DNA from: Propionibacteriaceae bacterium
Lineage (GTDB): Bacteria; Actinomycetota; Actinomycetes; Propionibacteriales; Propionibacteriaceae
DNA length: 33,232 nucleotides
NCBI GenBank assembly: GCA_031272805.1
Contig: JAISTC010000083.1
Span: 1 to 33,232 of the forward strand
Direction: 5' to 3'
Shown: in pieces, positions 7,772-17,990 of the stretch
Layout of the letters: each line of letters begins with the position of its first letter
Position numbering within the stretch: the first letter of the stretch is position 1
Made by a program: the position numbers and the translations under genes
Notes under the pieces: model-generated
Databases searched by the model: none
Told to the model about the DNA's origin: nothing
Seen by the model: the letters and a program-made list of their open reading frames with translations, nothing else

Positions 7772-8407
7772 CTAATCGCCGGAGCGCCGGACGGGCCGGA
7801 ACCCGGTGGCCGGGAAGGCGGGCCAGCGGGCCGCCGCCGCGGCCGCGTGGCAATCGGCCCACAGCTCCTCCAACGTCCCGGCCGAGCGCTCCTCGAGCCG
7901 GCGCGCCAGCTTCCCGGCGGCCAGCGTGAACAGGGCGGCCGTGGCGCGGGCGTCGTGGAGTGCGGCGTGGGCCAGGGCCCGCTGGATGCCGTGGACGTCG
8001 CAGAGGTAGTCGAGGGTGTAGCAGCGGCTCGGGCTGAGGTCGAGGTGGCGGGCCAGGGCGAGCGTGTCGAGGCTGAAGTCCGCCCCCAGGGGGTCGCCGG
8101 CGCCGAGGCGGCGGAACTCCTGGTTGAGCATCCGCCGGTCAAAGTTCAGGTTGTGGCCGACGAGGACGCGCCCGGCCAGTTGCGCCACGAGGGGCCCGGC
8201 CGCGGCGGCGAAGCCGGGGGCGGCGGCGACATCGTCGGCCGTGATGTGGTGGACATGGGTCGGGCCGACCGAGCGGCCCGGGTTGAGCAGCGTGTCCCAC
8301 GTTCCCTCGACCGCCAGGTCGGGCCCGAGGAGGACGACACCGATCTCGATGACGCGGTCCTGGGCGGAGAACCCGGTGGTCTCGGTGTCGAGCACGGCGT
8401 AACCCAT
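7772..8407 (-). CDS. DnaQ-like DEDDh 3'-5' exonuclease
   Basis: This 211-residue exonuclease of the DNA polymerase III epsilon type has the three Exo motifs: D7-T-E9 in VLDTETTGF, the Asp in GHNLNFDRRML, and H-D in LHDARATA. It belongs to the free-standing actinobacterial group related to the epsilon subunit, with no BRCT or helicase fusion. The ~50-residue C-terminal tail is variable. It may act in repair or RNA trimming; proofreading is not shown. The ATG at 8407 was chosen because it begins directly before the first Exo motif and lies 7 bases after a TACGCT hexamer, as for other leaderless starts here. An upstream in-frame start would only add a low-complexity stretch. Confidence 0.85.
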   Translation of the reverse strand: MGYAVLDTETTGFSAQDRVIEIGVVLLGPDLAVEGTWDTLLNPGRSVGPTHVHHITADDVAAAPGFAAAAGPLVAQLAGRVLVGHNLNFDRRMLNQEFRRLGAGDPLGADFSLDTLALARHLDLSPSRCYTLDYLCDVHGIQRALAHAALHDARATAALFTLAAGKLARRLEERSAGTLEELWADCHAAAAAARWPAFPATGFRPVRRSGD

Positions 8408-8414
8408 GCGCCCG

Positions 8415-8420
8415 AGCGTA
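8415..8420 (-). promoter_or_regulatory. -10 element of a probable leaderless exonuclease promoter
   Basis: On the minus strand TACGCT is followed by exactly seven bases and then the ATG of the exonuclease gene. It fits TANNNT. No ribosome-binding site is present in between. Confidence 0.45.
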
Positions 8421-8453
8421 GCGCCGCCGGGCGACGGGGAGGGGGCCAACGGC

Positions 8454-10553
<2,100 letters not shown>

Positions 10554-10590
10554 AAGGGGATGACAAGGGGCGCTGGCTGCCTGGGATGAC

Positions 10591-10702
10591 GGGTAGATCC
10601 TGCGACTCCGGCGGCGGGAGGGCCTCGTTCCTCGGCCCGCGCCACCTCCGCGCAGGATGACGACCTTCCCCCGTCGGCAGGCGGCCGGAGTCGCAGGTTC
10701 TA
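10591..10702. repeat. Family B palindrome, long form, plus a half copy at a stop codon
   Basis: The copy at 10591-10661 has the B arms (GGGTAGATCCTGCGACTCC and CTCCGCGCAGGATGAC). Its longer loop contains CTCGTTCCTCG, the reverse complement of the family C loop word. A second half arm, CCGGAGTCGCAGGTTCTACC (about 10685-10704), runs into the end of the phosphodiesterase gene, and its CTA is that gene's stop codon on the minus strand. Confidence 0.8.
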
Positions 10703-11419
10703 CCGGCGTTCGAGGACGCGCTCGGGGAAGTCCGTGATGATGGCGTCGACGCCGCGGCCGATCATGCGGTCGATGTCGCCGGGCTCGTTGACCGTCCAGA
10801 CGTTGACGTCGAGCAGGGCGATGTGGGCCTCGTCGATGAGGTTGAAGACGTAGTCGACGTAGTGGAAGTCGGGGTGGAGGGCCGTGGCCCAGATTTGGGC
10901 GGCGTAGTTCCACGGCTCGAACAGGACGTCCGAGAACAACACTCCGGTCCGCACCATCGAGCCGTTCTGGCGCAGCCAGGCGAGCGAGCAGTGGTTGAAG
11001 GAGGACAGCGTGACCCTCTGCTCGAGGCCGAACTCGTCGACCAGCTCCGACACCTTCTCGCCCAGCCCGTAGTACGGGATGACGGAGTCCTTGATCTCGA
11101 CGTTGATCTTGAGCCTGGTCGGGGCGAGGAGCTCGAAGACCTCGCGCAGCGTCGGGACGCGCTCGCCGGCGAAGCCCTCCCAGCCGGCCGAGGCGTCGAA
11201 GCCCCGGATGACGTCGAACGGCAGGTCCTTGACCCAGCCGGTCCCATCGGTCGTCCGCTCCACGGTTTCGTCGTGGATCACGACCATCTCCCGGTCGCCG
11301 CACAACTGGACATCCAGCTCGACCCCGTCAGCTCCGAGGTCGATCGCGCGGCGGAAAGCCGCCAGGGTGTTCTCCGGCGCGTGGCCGCTCGCCCCCCGGT
11401 GGGCCCATGCCTCCACCAT
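10700..11419 (-). CDS. Glycerophosphodiester phosphodiesterase (GDPD family)
   Basis: This 239-residue GDPD-type TIM barrel hydrolyses glycerophosphodiesters to glycerol-3-phosphate and an alcohol. The metal and catalytic motifs are visible: H7-R8-G in WAHRGASG, E and N in APENTLAAF, ELDVQ, and IHDETVERTT. NVWTVNEP and VDAIITDFPE close the barrel. It has no signal peptide, so it works in the cytosol and resembles the UgpQ type. The ATG at 11419 has a strong AGGAAGGGGGGAG upstream. The stop codon lies within a family B repeat arm. A CRP-like site about 90 bases upstream may serve this gene or the divergent one. Confidence 0.9.
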   Translation of the reverse strand: MVEAWAHRGASGHAPENTLAAFRRAIDLGADGVELDVQLCGDREMVVIHDETVERTTDGTGWVKDLPFDVIRGFDASAGWEGFAGERVPTLREVFELLAPTRLKINVEIKDSVIPYYGLGEKVSELVDEFGLEQRVTLSSFNHCSLAWLRQNGSMVRTGVLFSDVLFEPWNYAAQIWATALHPDFHYVDYVFNLIDEAHIALLDVNVWTVNEPGDIDRMIGRGVDAIITDFPERVLERR

Positions 11420-11507
11420 GGCTCCCCCCTTCCTGTTGGAAGGTTACAGCCCGTATTGCCGCCGGAGAAGGGGGGAGGTCACGCGGGGAGCCCGTGTGCA
11501 GCACATC

Positions 11508-11523
11508 TGTGACAGATTTCACC
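11508..11523. promoter_or_regulatory. CRP/GlxR-like operator
   Basis: TGTGA-CAGATT-TCACC differs at one base from the CRP/GlxR consensus TGTGA-N6-TCACA. It overlaps a second small palindrome, ATCTGT-G-ACAGAT. It sits in the 323-base gap between the phosphodiesterase gene (-) and the unrecognised gene (+), about 85 bases before the predicted start of the latter's transcript. That gap holds no gene. Confidence 0.45.
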
Positions 11524-11564
11524 GTCAGCCACTCACCCCGCACGCAGGCTTGGAGTGGACGGCC

Positions 11565-11594
11565 TTGTTCCCCCTCGCTTGGTCCGGCTAGACT
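11565..11594 (+). promoter_or_regulatory. Promoter of the 11743 gene
   Basis: TTGTTC (11565-11570), an 18-base spacer and TAGACT (11589-11594) form a reasonable vegetative promoter. It would give a leader of about 140 bases before the TTG start at 11743. Confidence 0.4.
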
Positions 11595-11742
11595 CTCAGG
11601 TCGTCAGGTTGGTCGCCCTCCGAATCTCCAGTCCGCCTCGCCGAGGTTCCGCGCCCCGCCCGACGCACCACCGCCGACGAGCCACCGCCGACACAGTATC
11701 CCCCGGGTTGTCACCGGCCGCCCGGCATCAGGGGGAGGAACA

Positions 11743-12480
11743 TTGGAAACTCTCACGGTCACGCTGCCGCCAGCCGAGGCCGCCGCCCTCGTCCGCTGGC
11801 GGCTGGGCTGTGGCCACGACCGGTTCTTCGACCCGCGGGACTCGGCCGACCCCACCATGACCGAAGCCGAAGGTGTCATCCTCCTCCAGTCGGTCCGCCC
11901 GCTGCCCCGGGCCGGCTTCCTCGGCTGCTCCATCATGATCAACAACCTGACCGGCCCGACCCGCGTCAGCTTCGCCGCCGCCAACGACGACCCGTGGGCC
12001 CAAGTAGGCGACCAGGAACGCCTGCGCACGCGGTTGGTTGAAACGTTCGCCGGGTCGATCGTGGCCGAGGCCGAGCCGACGCTGGCCGAGCTGATCGCCT
12101 TGTCCGACGCCGTACTCCCGCCCGAGGCGCGGTCCTCCGCGCCGCGCGTGCCCTCGTATGTGGTGCCGCTCGTCCGGCTGCGCGGCCCGGTCGACCCGCC
12201 GCCACCCCCGGCGACGCCGCTCCACGAGCGCCTGGCCGTCACGCTGGGGCTGGTCAACGCGGTCCCGACGGCCCCGCCCGACCACGTCTTCGAGCCCACC
12301 GTTGAATTGGCCCGCCTGATCGCCAACGACATCCGCACGGCCGACGACCTGCCCGACCTCGCCGCCACGGGCCCCGGCCCGATCACGCAGATCGAGGCGC
12401 TGTCGGAAACGCAGTTGCTGATGCTGTGGCCCCTGGACCCGGAACTGGAGCCCTACGGCGCCTGGACCCCGCCGGAGTGA
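11743..12480 (+). CDS. Unrecognised 245-residue protein
   Basis: The TTG start was chosen because GGGGGAGGAA stands directly before it; no in-frame ATG or GTG near it has such a site. The protein is soluble-looking, without signal peptide or membrane helix. It opens with ETLTVTLPPAEAAALVRWRLG and has a Pro-rich patch (about 150-160, PPPPPATP). The C-terminal half is mostly helical and acidic, ending in PYGAWTPPE. I recognise no family. It starts a likely operon: tatD begins 31 bases downstream and rsmA overlaps tatD, so a link with RNA or DNA maintenance is possible but not shown. Codon use (G/C third positions) looks like that of its neighbours. Confidence 0.7.
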   Translation: METLTVTLPPAEAAALVRWRLGCGHDRFFDPRDSADPTMTEAEGVILLQSVRPLPRAGFLGCSIMINNLTGPTRVSFAAANDDPWAQVGDQERLRTRLVETFAGSIVAEAEPTLAELIALSDAVLPPEARSSAPRVPSYVVPLVRLRGPVDPPPPPATPLHERLAVTLGLVNAVPTAPPDHVFEPTVELARLIANDIRTADDLPDLAATGPGPITQIEALSETQLLMLWPLDPELEPYGAWTPPE

Positions 12481-12511
12481 GGCGCAGCGGCGCGTGTGCG
12501 ACACTCTCACC

Positions 12512-13393
12512 GTGACCTGCCTGACCGACCTGCCCGAGTTGCCCGAGTTGCCCGACCCGAAGTTGCCGCCGCTGCCCGCACCGCTGCCGGCGCCGACCGT
12601 TGACGCGCACACGCATCTGGACGCCGTGGCGGAGTTCTCCGGCCTGGCCGCCGAGGCCGCGCTGGGCTTGGCCGCCGCGGTCGGCGTCACGCGGTTGGTC
12701 CAGGTCGGCTGCGACGCGGCGGACTCGGAGTGGGCCGAGGCGTTCGCGCGCACGCACCCCCAGGTCATCGCCAACGTCGCGCTCCACCCGAACGAGATCG
12801 CCCGCCACCCCGAGCGCGTGGCCGCCGGCCTCGGGACGATCGAGCGGCTGGCCCAGGCCGGCCCCCACGTCCGCGCCATCGGCGAGACCGGCCTCGACTA
12901 CTACCGGACGACCGACCCGGCCGACCAGGCCCGCCAGCGTGACGGCTTCGCCGCCCACATCGAGTTGGCCGCCCGCTACGGCCTGACGCTCGTCATCCAC
13001 GACCGTGACGCCCACTCCGACATCCTCGACGTCCTCGACGGCTCGACCCGGCCCGAGCGAGTCGTCCTCCACTGCTTCTCCGGCGATGCCGACTTCGCCC
13101 GCGCGGCGGCGCGGCGCGGCTACTGGCTGAGCTTCCCCGGCGTCGTGACGTACCCGGCCAACGCGTTCCTGCGCGAGGCGCTGGCGGCCGCCCCGGCCGA
13201 CCGGATCCTGGCCGAGACCGACGCGCCCTACCTGACCCCCGTCCCGGCCCGCGGCCGGCCCAATTCCTCGTACCTCCTCCCCCACACCGTCCGCTTCCTG
13301 GCCGCCCAGCGCGGTTGGGACGTGGCGGAGACGTGCGAGCGGCTGGCCGCCAACGCCACGGCCGCCTTCGGCGGGCCCTGGGGGGCCGCGTGA
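12512..13393 (+). CDS. tatD: TatD family metal-dependent hydrolase (DNase)
   Basis: TatD enzymes are cytosolic Mg2+-dependent nucleases of the amidohydrolase fold, linked to DNA repair and RNA quality control. The 293-residue protein has all metal ligands: DAHTHLD (H33, H35), GETGLDYY (E125), VIHDRDA (H163), LHCFSGD (H187) and ETDAPYLTP (D237). The first 30 residues are an unusual Leu/Pro repeat (PELPELPDPKLPPLPAPLP) before the barrel. The GTG at 12512 was preferred because a GACACT hexamer lies six bases before it. A GTG at 12494 in the same frame would add six residues. The stop overlaps the GTG of rsmA by four bases. tatD-rsmA is a conserved actinobacterial pair. Confidence 0.92.
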   Translation: MTCLTDLPELPELPDPKLPPLPAPLPAPTVDAHTHLDAVAEFSGLAAEAALGLAAAVGVTRLVQVGCDAADSEWAEAFARTHPQVIANVALHPNEIARHPERVAAGLGTIERLAQAGPHVRAIGETGLDYYRTTDPADQARQRDGFAAHIELAARYGLTLVIHDRDAHSDILDVLDGSTRPERVVLHCFSGDADFARAAARRGYWLSFPGVVTYPANAFLREALAAAPADRILAETDAPYLTPVPARGRPNSSYLLPHTVRFLAAQRGWDVAETCERLAANATAAFGGPWGAA

Positions 13394-14241
13394 CCGGCTA
13401 CCTGGACGCCTCCGCCATCCGCCGCCTCGCCGCCGAGCTCGACCTCCGACCGAGCAAGCAGCGGGGCCAAAACTTCGTCATCGACGCCAACACGGTCCGG
13501 CGCATCGCCGTCACGGCGGGAGTCGGCCCGGGCGACCGGGTCCTGGAGATCGGTCCCGGGCTGGGCTCGCTGACCGCCGGGCTCCTGGCCGCGGGGGCCG
13601 CGGTCACGGCGGTCGAGATCGAGCCCGCGCTGGCGCGGCGCCTCCCCGTCACGCTGGCCGGGCTCGGCTACGCGGCCGACCGGTTCGAGGTGGTGGAGGC
13701 CGACGCGCTGGCCTGGCCGACGGCCGGCCCCGCCGGGGCGCGGCCGGAACCGACCCACCTCGTGGCCAACCTGCCGTACAACGTCGCCGTGCCCGTGCTG
13801 CTGCACGCGCTGGCCGCGTTCCCGGGCTTGCAGTCCGGCCTGGTCATGGTCCAGTTGGAGGTGGCCGACCGGCTGGTCGCCGCGCCGGGCTCGAAGGTTT
13901 ATGGGACACCGTCCGCCAAGCTGGCCTGGTACGCCGACGCCACCAAGGCCGGCAGCGTCGGCGCCAACGTCTTCTGGCCCAAGCCCAACGTCGAATCGGG
14001 CCTCGTCCGGTTCACCCGGCGTGACCCCCCGGCGACCACGGCGACCCGCGAGGCCGTCTTCGCCGTCGTCGACGCCGCGTTCGCGCAGCGCCGCAAGATG
14101 CTCCGCTCCGCCCTGGCCGCCCGCTACGGCGCCGCGGCCAGCCTGGCCGCGCTGGCCGCCGCCGGCCTCGACCCGACGGCCCGCGGCGAAACCCTGGGCA
14201 TCGCGGACTTCGCCCGTTTGGCGGCCCACCTGCCGGCCTGA
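13390..14241 (+). CDS. rsmA: 16S rRNA (adenine1518-N6/adenine1519-N6)-dimethyltransferase
   Basis: RsmA (KsgA) dimethylates two adjacent adenines in the helix 45 loop of 16S rRNA, a late step in 30S maturation. The 283-residue protein has the entry motif KQRGQNFVID (23-32), the SAM loop EIGPGLGSLT (53-62), the acidic VEIEPAL, and the catalytic NLPYNV (127-132). A C-terminal helical domain starts near RRKMLRSAL. The GTG start overlaps the tatD stop as GTGA, giving translational coupling. The usual rpf and ispE neighbours are absent; pcnB follows 22 bases downstream with its own promoter-like hexamer. Confidence 0.95.
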   Translation: MTGYLDASAIRRLAAELDLRPSKQRGQNFVIDANTVRRIAVTAGVGPGDRVLEIGPGLGSLTAGLLAAGAAVTAVEIEPALARRLPVTLAGLGYAADRFEVVEADALAWPTAGPAGARPEPTHLVANLPYNVAVPVLLHALAAFPGLQSGLVMVQLEVADRLVAAPGSKVYGTPSAKLAWYADATKAGSVGANVFWPKPNVESGLVRFTRRDPPATTATREAVFAVVDAAFAQRRKMLRSALAARYGAAASLAALAAAGLDPTARGETLGIADFARLAAHLPA

Positions 14242-14250
14242 GCGGTCAGG

Positions 14251-14256
14251 TATTCT
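14251..14256 (+). promoter_or_regulatory. -10 element of a probable leaderless pcnB promoter
   Basis: TATTCT ends exactly seven bases before the ATG of the CCA-adding enzyme gene, in the 22-base gap after rsmA. No Shine-Dalgarno sequence is visible. The hexamer and spacing equal those before asd. Confidence 0.5.
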
Positions 14257-14263
14257 CCCGCCT

Positions 14264-15712
14264 ATGCCGATCGACCTGCGCGCCAACGCCCAAGCCGGGT
14301 TGGCCCGGCTGGCGCCCGTGACGGACCCGCTCGTGGCGGCGTTCTCGGCCGCCGGGCACTCGCTGTACCTGGTGGGCGGCCCCGTGCGTGACGCGGTCCT
14401 GGGCGAGACGTCCGCCGACCTGGACTTCACGACGTCCGCCCGGCCGGACGCGATCGAGGCGATCCTGAAAAAGCTCGGCGGGCCGATCTGGGACATGGGC
14501 CGGGACTTCGGCACGATCGGCACGAAGGTCGGCCACGGCGACGCCGCCTGGACCGTCGAGGTCACGACGTTCCGGGCCGACGCCTACTCCGAGGATTCCC
14601 GCAAGCCGGCCGTCCGCTTCGGCGACACGATCGAGGGCGACCTCGTCCGGCGTGACTTCACGATCAACGCCATGGCGATCGACCTGGCCGAGCGCCGCTT
14701 CGTCGACCCGTACGGCGGCCTGGCCGACCTCGCCGCCCAGACGCTGCGCACCCCCGCCCCGGCGACCCAGTCGTTCTCCGACGACCCCCTGCGGATGCTC
14801 CGCGCCGCCCGCTTCGCCGCCCGCTTCCACTTCCGGCCCGTCCCCGACATCGTCCAGGCGATGCGGTCGATGGGCGACCGCCTGGAGATCGTGTCGGCCG
14901 AGCGCATCCGCGACGAGCTGAGCAAGCTGTTGCTGCTGCCGCGGCCGCGCGTCGGCCTGGACCTGATGGTCCGGACCGGGCTGGCCGACCACTTCCTCCC
15001 CGAGCTGGCGGCGCTGCGCCTGGAGATCGACGAACACCACCGCCACAAGGACGTCTACGAGCATTCGCTGACCGTGCTCGACCAGGCGATCGCGCTGGAG
15101 CAGTCACGCGGCCACGCGCCGGACCTGATCCTGCGGCTGGCGTCGCTGCTCCACGACATCGGCAAGCCGGCCACGCGCCGCTTCGAGGCGGGCGGCAAGG
15201 TCACGTTCTACAACCACGACGTCGTCGGCGCCAAGCTGGCGCGCAAGCGGCTGTTGGCGCTGCGCTACCCCAACGACACGGCCGACACGGTCGCGCTCCT
15301 GATCGAGCTACACCTGCGCTTCCACGGCTACGGCGACGGCCAGTGGACGGATTCGGCCGTCCGGCGCTACGTGCGCGACGCCGGGCCGGAGCTCGAGCGC
15401 CTCCACATCCTGACGCGCTCCGACTGCACGACCCGCAACCAGGCCAAGGCGACCCACCTGCGCCGCGCCTACGAGGAACTGGAGTGGCGGATCGACGAGC
15501 TGGCCGCCCAGGAGGAGCTCGACGCCATCCGCCCGGAGCTGGACGGCAACGAGATCATGGCGATCCTCGACCTCAAGCCCAGCCGCGACGTCGGCGCGGC
15601 GTACCACTACCTCCTGGACCTGCGCCTGGACGAAGGGCTCCTGGGCAAGGCAGAAGCCGAGCAGCGCCTCAAAGCCTGGTGGGCGGAGCGCCAACCGCCT
15701 CCGTCAGCCTGA
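14264..15712 (+). CDS. CCA tRNA nucleotidyltransferase with HD domain
   Basis: This 482-residue class II enzyme adds or repairs the 3' CCA end of tRNAs. The nucleotidyltransferase head has LVGGPVRDAVLG (37-48), the metal pair D52/D54 in ADLDFTT, RRDFTINAMA, and DPLRMLRAARFAARF. An HD hydrolase domain follows, with its H-D pair at about 297-298 (LLHDIGKPATRRFE). The actinobacterial type has this same head-plus-HD layout. The ATG at 14264 fits both the family N-terminus and the TATTCT spaced 7 bases before it. The tRNA-Gln at the end of this window has no encoded CCA and so depends on such an enzyme. The gene ends 25 bases from the convergent membrane-protein gene. Confidence 0.94.
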   Translation: MPIDLRANAQAGLARLAPVTDPLVAAFSAAGHSLYLVGGPVRDAVLGETSADLDFTTSARPDAIEAILKKLGGPIWDMGRDFGTIGTKVGHGDAAWTVEVTTFRADAYSEDSRKPAVRFGDTIEGDLVRRDFTINAMAIDLAERRFVDPYGGLADLAAQTLRTPAPATQSFSDDPLRMLRAARFAARFHFRPVPDIVQAMRSMGDRLEIVSAERIRDELSKLLLLPRPRVGLDLMVRTGLADHFLPELAALRLEIDEHHRHKDVYEHSLTVLDQAIALEQSRGHAPDLILRLASLLHDIGKPATRRFEAGGKVTFYNHDVVGAKLARKRLLALRYPNDTADTVALLIELHLRFHGYGDGQWTDSAVRRYVRDAGPELERLHILTRSDCTTRNQAKATHLRRAYEELEWRIDELAAQEELDAIRPELDGNEIMAILDLKPSRDVGAAYHYLLDLRLDEGLLGKAEAEQRLKAWWAERQPPPSA

Positions 15713-15737
15713 GCGCAGGGACGAGCGACAAGTTTGG

Positions 15738-17009
15738 TTACTGCGTCGGGCGCGGGTAGTTCGGGGGGTACTGGTCCGCTTCTGGGGGCGGAGTCGTCTC
15801 CGGGGTGGCCGCGTAGCGGCCACCGGCCGGGTAGTTGGGCGGCGGGGTCGCCGACCCTGGGGGCGTCGTCAGCGGGTAGGTGGGCGTCACGCCGGACGCC
15901 CGGTACGGCGTGACGGGCACGGACGGCGTGGCATAGCCCGGGGTGGCGGCGGACGTGGCGCCGTAGCCGGCCGTCGCCGAGCCCCCCGTCCCCGTCGCGC
16001 CGGAGTAGCCGGAGTAGCCGGAGTAGCCGGACGGCGAGGGGTACGTCGTCGGCGCCGGGGCGGGAGCGCTGGCCGGGTAGGCCGCAGGCGCGGCCGGGTA
16101 GGCCGTGGGCGACGTCGTCGGCGCCGTGGGGTAGGCCGTGGGCGAGGTCGTCCGCGTCGCGGGGTAGGCCGTGGGCGCGGTCGTGGGAGCGGCGGCCGGG
16201 TATGTCGGGGCACCGGGGTACGCGCTCGGGTAGGCGGGCGTGGCCGGAACGGCCCCGCCCTGGGTCCGGCCGGGCAGCGTGTCCTCGGCGCCGGGATAGC
16301 GCGGCGCGGACGGCGTCGGCGGCACGGCCTCGGCCACCCCCGGATACGCGGGCACGCTGTGGCCGGGCTCCGCCGCCGGGTAGCGCGAGTACACGCTCTG
16401 GGCCGCGGCCTGGCGCCGGGTCTCCTCCCGCGCCTCGGCCCGCTCGCGCGCCAGGGCCGCCTGGACCGCCTCGGCGCGGGCCGCCTCGTAGCGCTTCTTG
16501 GCCTTGGACCGGAGGATGGCCGCGATGATGACGAGGATGCCGCCCACGACGAACAGGGCGATGGCGAGGAGCGCCGCGATGGCGATGAGGAGGAGCTTGG
16601 ACTTGAAGTCGGCCGGGATCAGGTAGGCCGCGTCGCCCGAGGCCGTGACGCACTCAACCGCGTAAGTCCCCGCGTCGCCGGTCTCGAAGCCCTGGCTCGG
16701 CAGGCTCCGGCCGCCGACATTCCACGGCGCGTCCGTGACCGTGACGGGCCGGTCCGTCGGATCGGTCACGCGGCACGTCACGCCCTGCTGCCCCAGGACC
16801 GTGTACTCCTTGTCGGCGGGCAGCGTCAGCGCCGTGGCCTCGCCCGACGGGAGCGTGTGCGAGTCGGACACGCCGCTGGCCTGCGACACCATGAGGAGCA
16901 GGCAGAGGACCGGCCCGACGATCATGACGAGCAGCGCCGTGACGAGGAAGAAGCGGCGCGGCTGCGGCGGCAGGTCGATGTCGGGACTGGGGCGGTGGTG
17001 CTTGGGCAT
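15738..17009 (-). CDS. Two-helix membrane protein with Pro/Tyr-rich tail
   Basis: This 423-residue protein has a short basic N-terminus (MPKHHR), a first membrane helix (about 20-43), an outer domain of about 90 residues with two cysteines (GVTCRVTD and YAVECVT), and a second helix (about 134-165). An Ala/Glu/Arg-rich, probably coiled-coil stretch (about 168-200) follows. The last ~220 residues are a low-complexity tail built from AYP, TYP and YSG repeats, including YSGYSGYSG. The tail is predicted to be cytoplasmic. ATG at 17009 has GGAGGG upstream; an upstream in-frame start would add only 14 residues. I do not recognise a family. Such tails occur in actinobacterial membrane proteins that cluster or bind partners, which is only an analogy here. 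Confidence 0.75.
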   Translation of the reverse strand: MPKHHRPSPDIDLPPQPRRFFLVTALLVMIVGPVLCLLLMVSQASGVSDSHTLPSGEATALTLPADKEYTVLGQQGVTCRVTDPTDRPVTVTDAPWNVGGRSLPSQGFETGDAGTYAVECVTASGDAAYLIPADFKSKLLLIAIAALLAIALFVVGGILVIIAAILRSKAKKRYEAARAEAVQAALARERAEAREETRRQAAAQSVYSRYPAAEPGHSVPAYPGVAEAVPPTPSAPRYPGAEDTLPGRTQGGAVPATPAYPSAYPGAPTYPAAAPTTAPTAYPATRTTSPTAYPTAPTTSPTAYPAAPAAYPASAPAPAPTTYPSPSGYSGYSGYSGATGTGGSATAGYGATSAATPGYATPSVPVTPYRASGVTPTYPLTTPPGSATPPPNYPAGGRYAATPETTPPPEADQYPPNYPRPTQ

Positions 17010-17085
17010 CGGCGTTCCCTCCTGCGGTGGCTTGGTCCCCAAGTCTGTCACGCCGAGCCCGCTGCGGCTACCGGCGACAGCAGGG

Positions 17086-17955
17086 TCACGGCGTCCGTGA
17101 GGCCGCCCCGGCGGGGCCGCCCGGATGGCGGCCGGTCGCCGTGATCCCCGCCGACGCCACGACGACGCAGGCCATCGCCACGCAGTCCGTCACCGTCAGC
17201 GCCTCACGCAGGACGGCGAACGCCGCCAACGCCGCCACGGCCGGCTCCAGCGACATGAGGATGGAGAAGACCCGTTGCTCGAGGTGGCGGAGCGCCTGGA
17301 TTTCGAGCGAGTACGGGATGACGGAATTGAGCAGGCCGACGGCGGCGCCCGCGGCCCAGACGTGGGGGTGGGCGAGGACGGCGGGGTGGAGCGCGAGGAC
17401 GGGGCCGAGGAACACGAGCGCGCCCGCCGAGTTGGCGAGGCACACCGCCTGGACGCCCGGCCAGCGCCGCCCGGCCCCCGGCGAGGCGAGGATGTAGCAG
17501 GCCCAGGCCGTGGCGGCGACCAGCGCGAAGGCGACGCCCGTGACGGTCAGGCGGCCGGGCGACCAGCCGAGCAGGACGACGCCGACGGCGGCCAGGCCCG
17601 CCCAGACGAGGTCACGCCGTCCGCGGCCCTGGCCGATCGCCACGGCCAGCGGGCCGAGGAACTCGATCGTGACGGCCAGGCCGATGGGGATGTGGGCGAA
17701 GGCGGCGTAGATGGCCGCGTTCATCGTCACGAGGGACGCGGCGTAGGCGGCCAGGGCCAGCCAGTCGGCGCGCGAGTGGCCGCGGCGGCGGGGCCGGGCC
17801 ACCGGCCAGAGCAGCAGCGCCGCCGTCACCTGGCGCAGGAACACCATGGCCAGCGGCCCGGCCGTGGCAAACAGCGACTTGGCGAACGACGCGCCGAACT
17901 GGACGGACACGATCGCGCCAATGGTCATGAGGATGGCCCCGGCGCGCTTGTTCAC
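17086..17955 (-). CDS. rhtA: RhtA-type amino-acid exporter (EamA/DMT family)
   Basis: This 289-residue protein has ten predicted membrane helices forming two EamA repeats. It follows the threonine/homoserine exporter RhtA closely: VQFGASFAKSLF, LRQVTAALLLWP, IPIGLAVTIEFLGPLAVA, ACYILASPGAG, IPYSLEIQAL and ILMSLEPAVAAL all have RhtA counterparts. It probably exports threonine, homoserine or related amino acids from the cytoplasm. lysC and asd of the same pathway are in this window. The GTG start at 17955 has a TACTCT hexamer exactly 7 bases upstream and no Shine-Dalgarno sequence, so a leaderless transcript is likely. The substrate is inferred from homology only. Confidence 0.85.
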   Translation of the reverse strand: MNKRAGAILMTIGAIVSVQFGASFAKSLFATAGPLAMVFLRQVTAALLLWPVARPRRRGHSRADWLALAAYAASLVTMNAAIYAAFAHIPIGLAVTIEFLGPLAVAIGQGRGRRDLVWAGLAAVGVVLLGWSPGRLTVTGVAFALVAATAWACYILASPGAGRRWPGVQAVCLANSAGALVFLGPVLALHPAVLAHPHVWAAGAAVGLLNSVIPYSLEIQALRHLEQRVFSILMSLEPAVAALAAFAVLREALTVTDCVAMACVVVASAGITATGRHPGGPAGAASRTP

Positions 17956-17962
17956 AGGCCTG

Positions 17963-17968
17963 AGAGTA
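17963..17968 (-). promoter_or_regulatory. -10 element of a probable leaderless rhtA promoter
   Basis: On the minus strand TACTCT is followed by CAGGCCT (seven bases) and the GTG start. A family C repeat begins about 22 bases further upstream and would overlap any -35. Confidence 0.5.
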
Positions 17969-17990
17969 GCCCGTGAGCCCGAGGTGCCAG

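Noticed and set aside
11407..11742. Upstream extension of the 11743 gene
   Set aside because: The frame is open, but the extension overlaps the promoter and CRP-like site, has low-complexity sequence, and the strong ribosome-binding site stands before the TTG at 11743.
13901..14263. Extended N-terminus of the CCA-adding enzyme into rsmA
   Set aside because: The extension is an out-of-frame read of rsmA. The family N-terminus and the TATTCT element fit the ATG at 14264.
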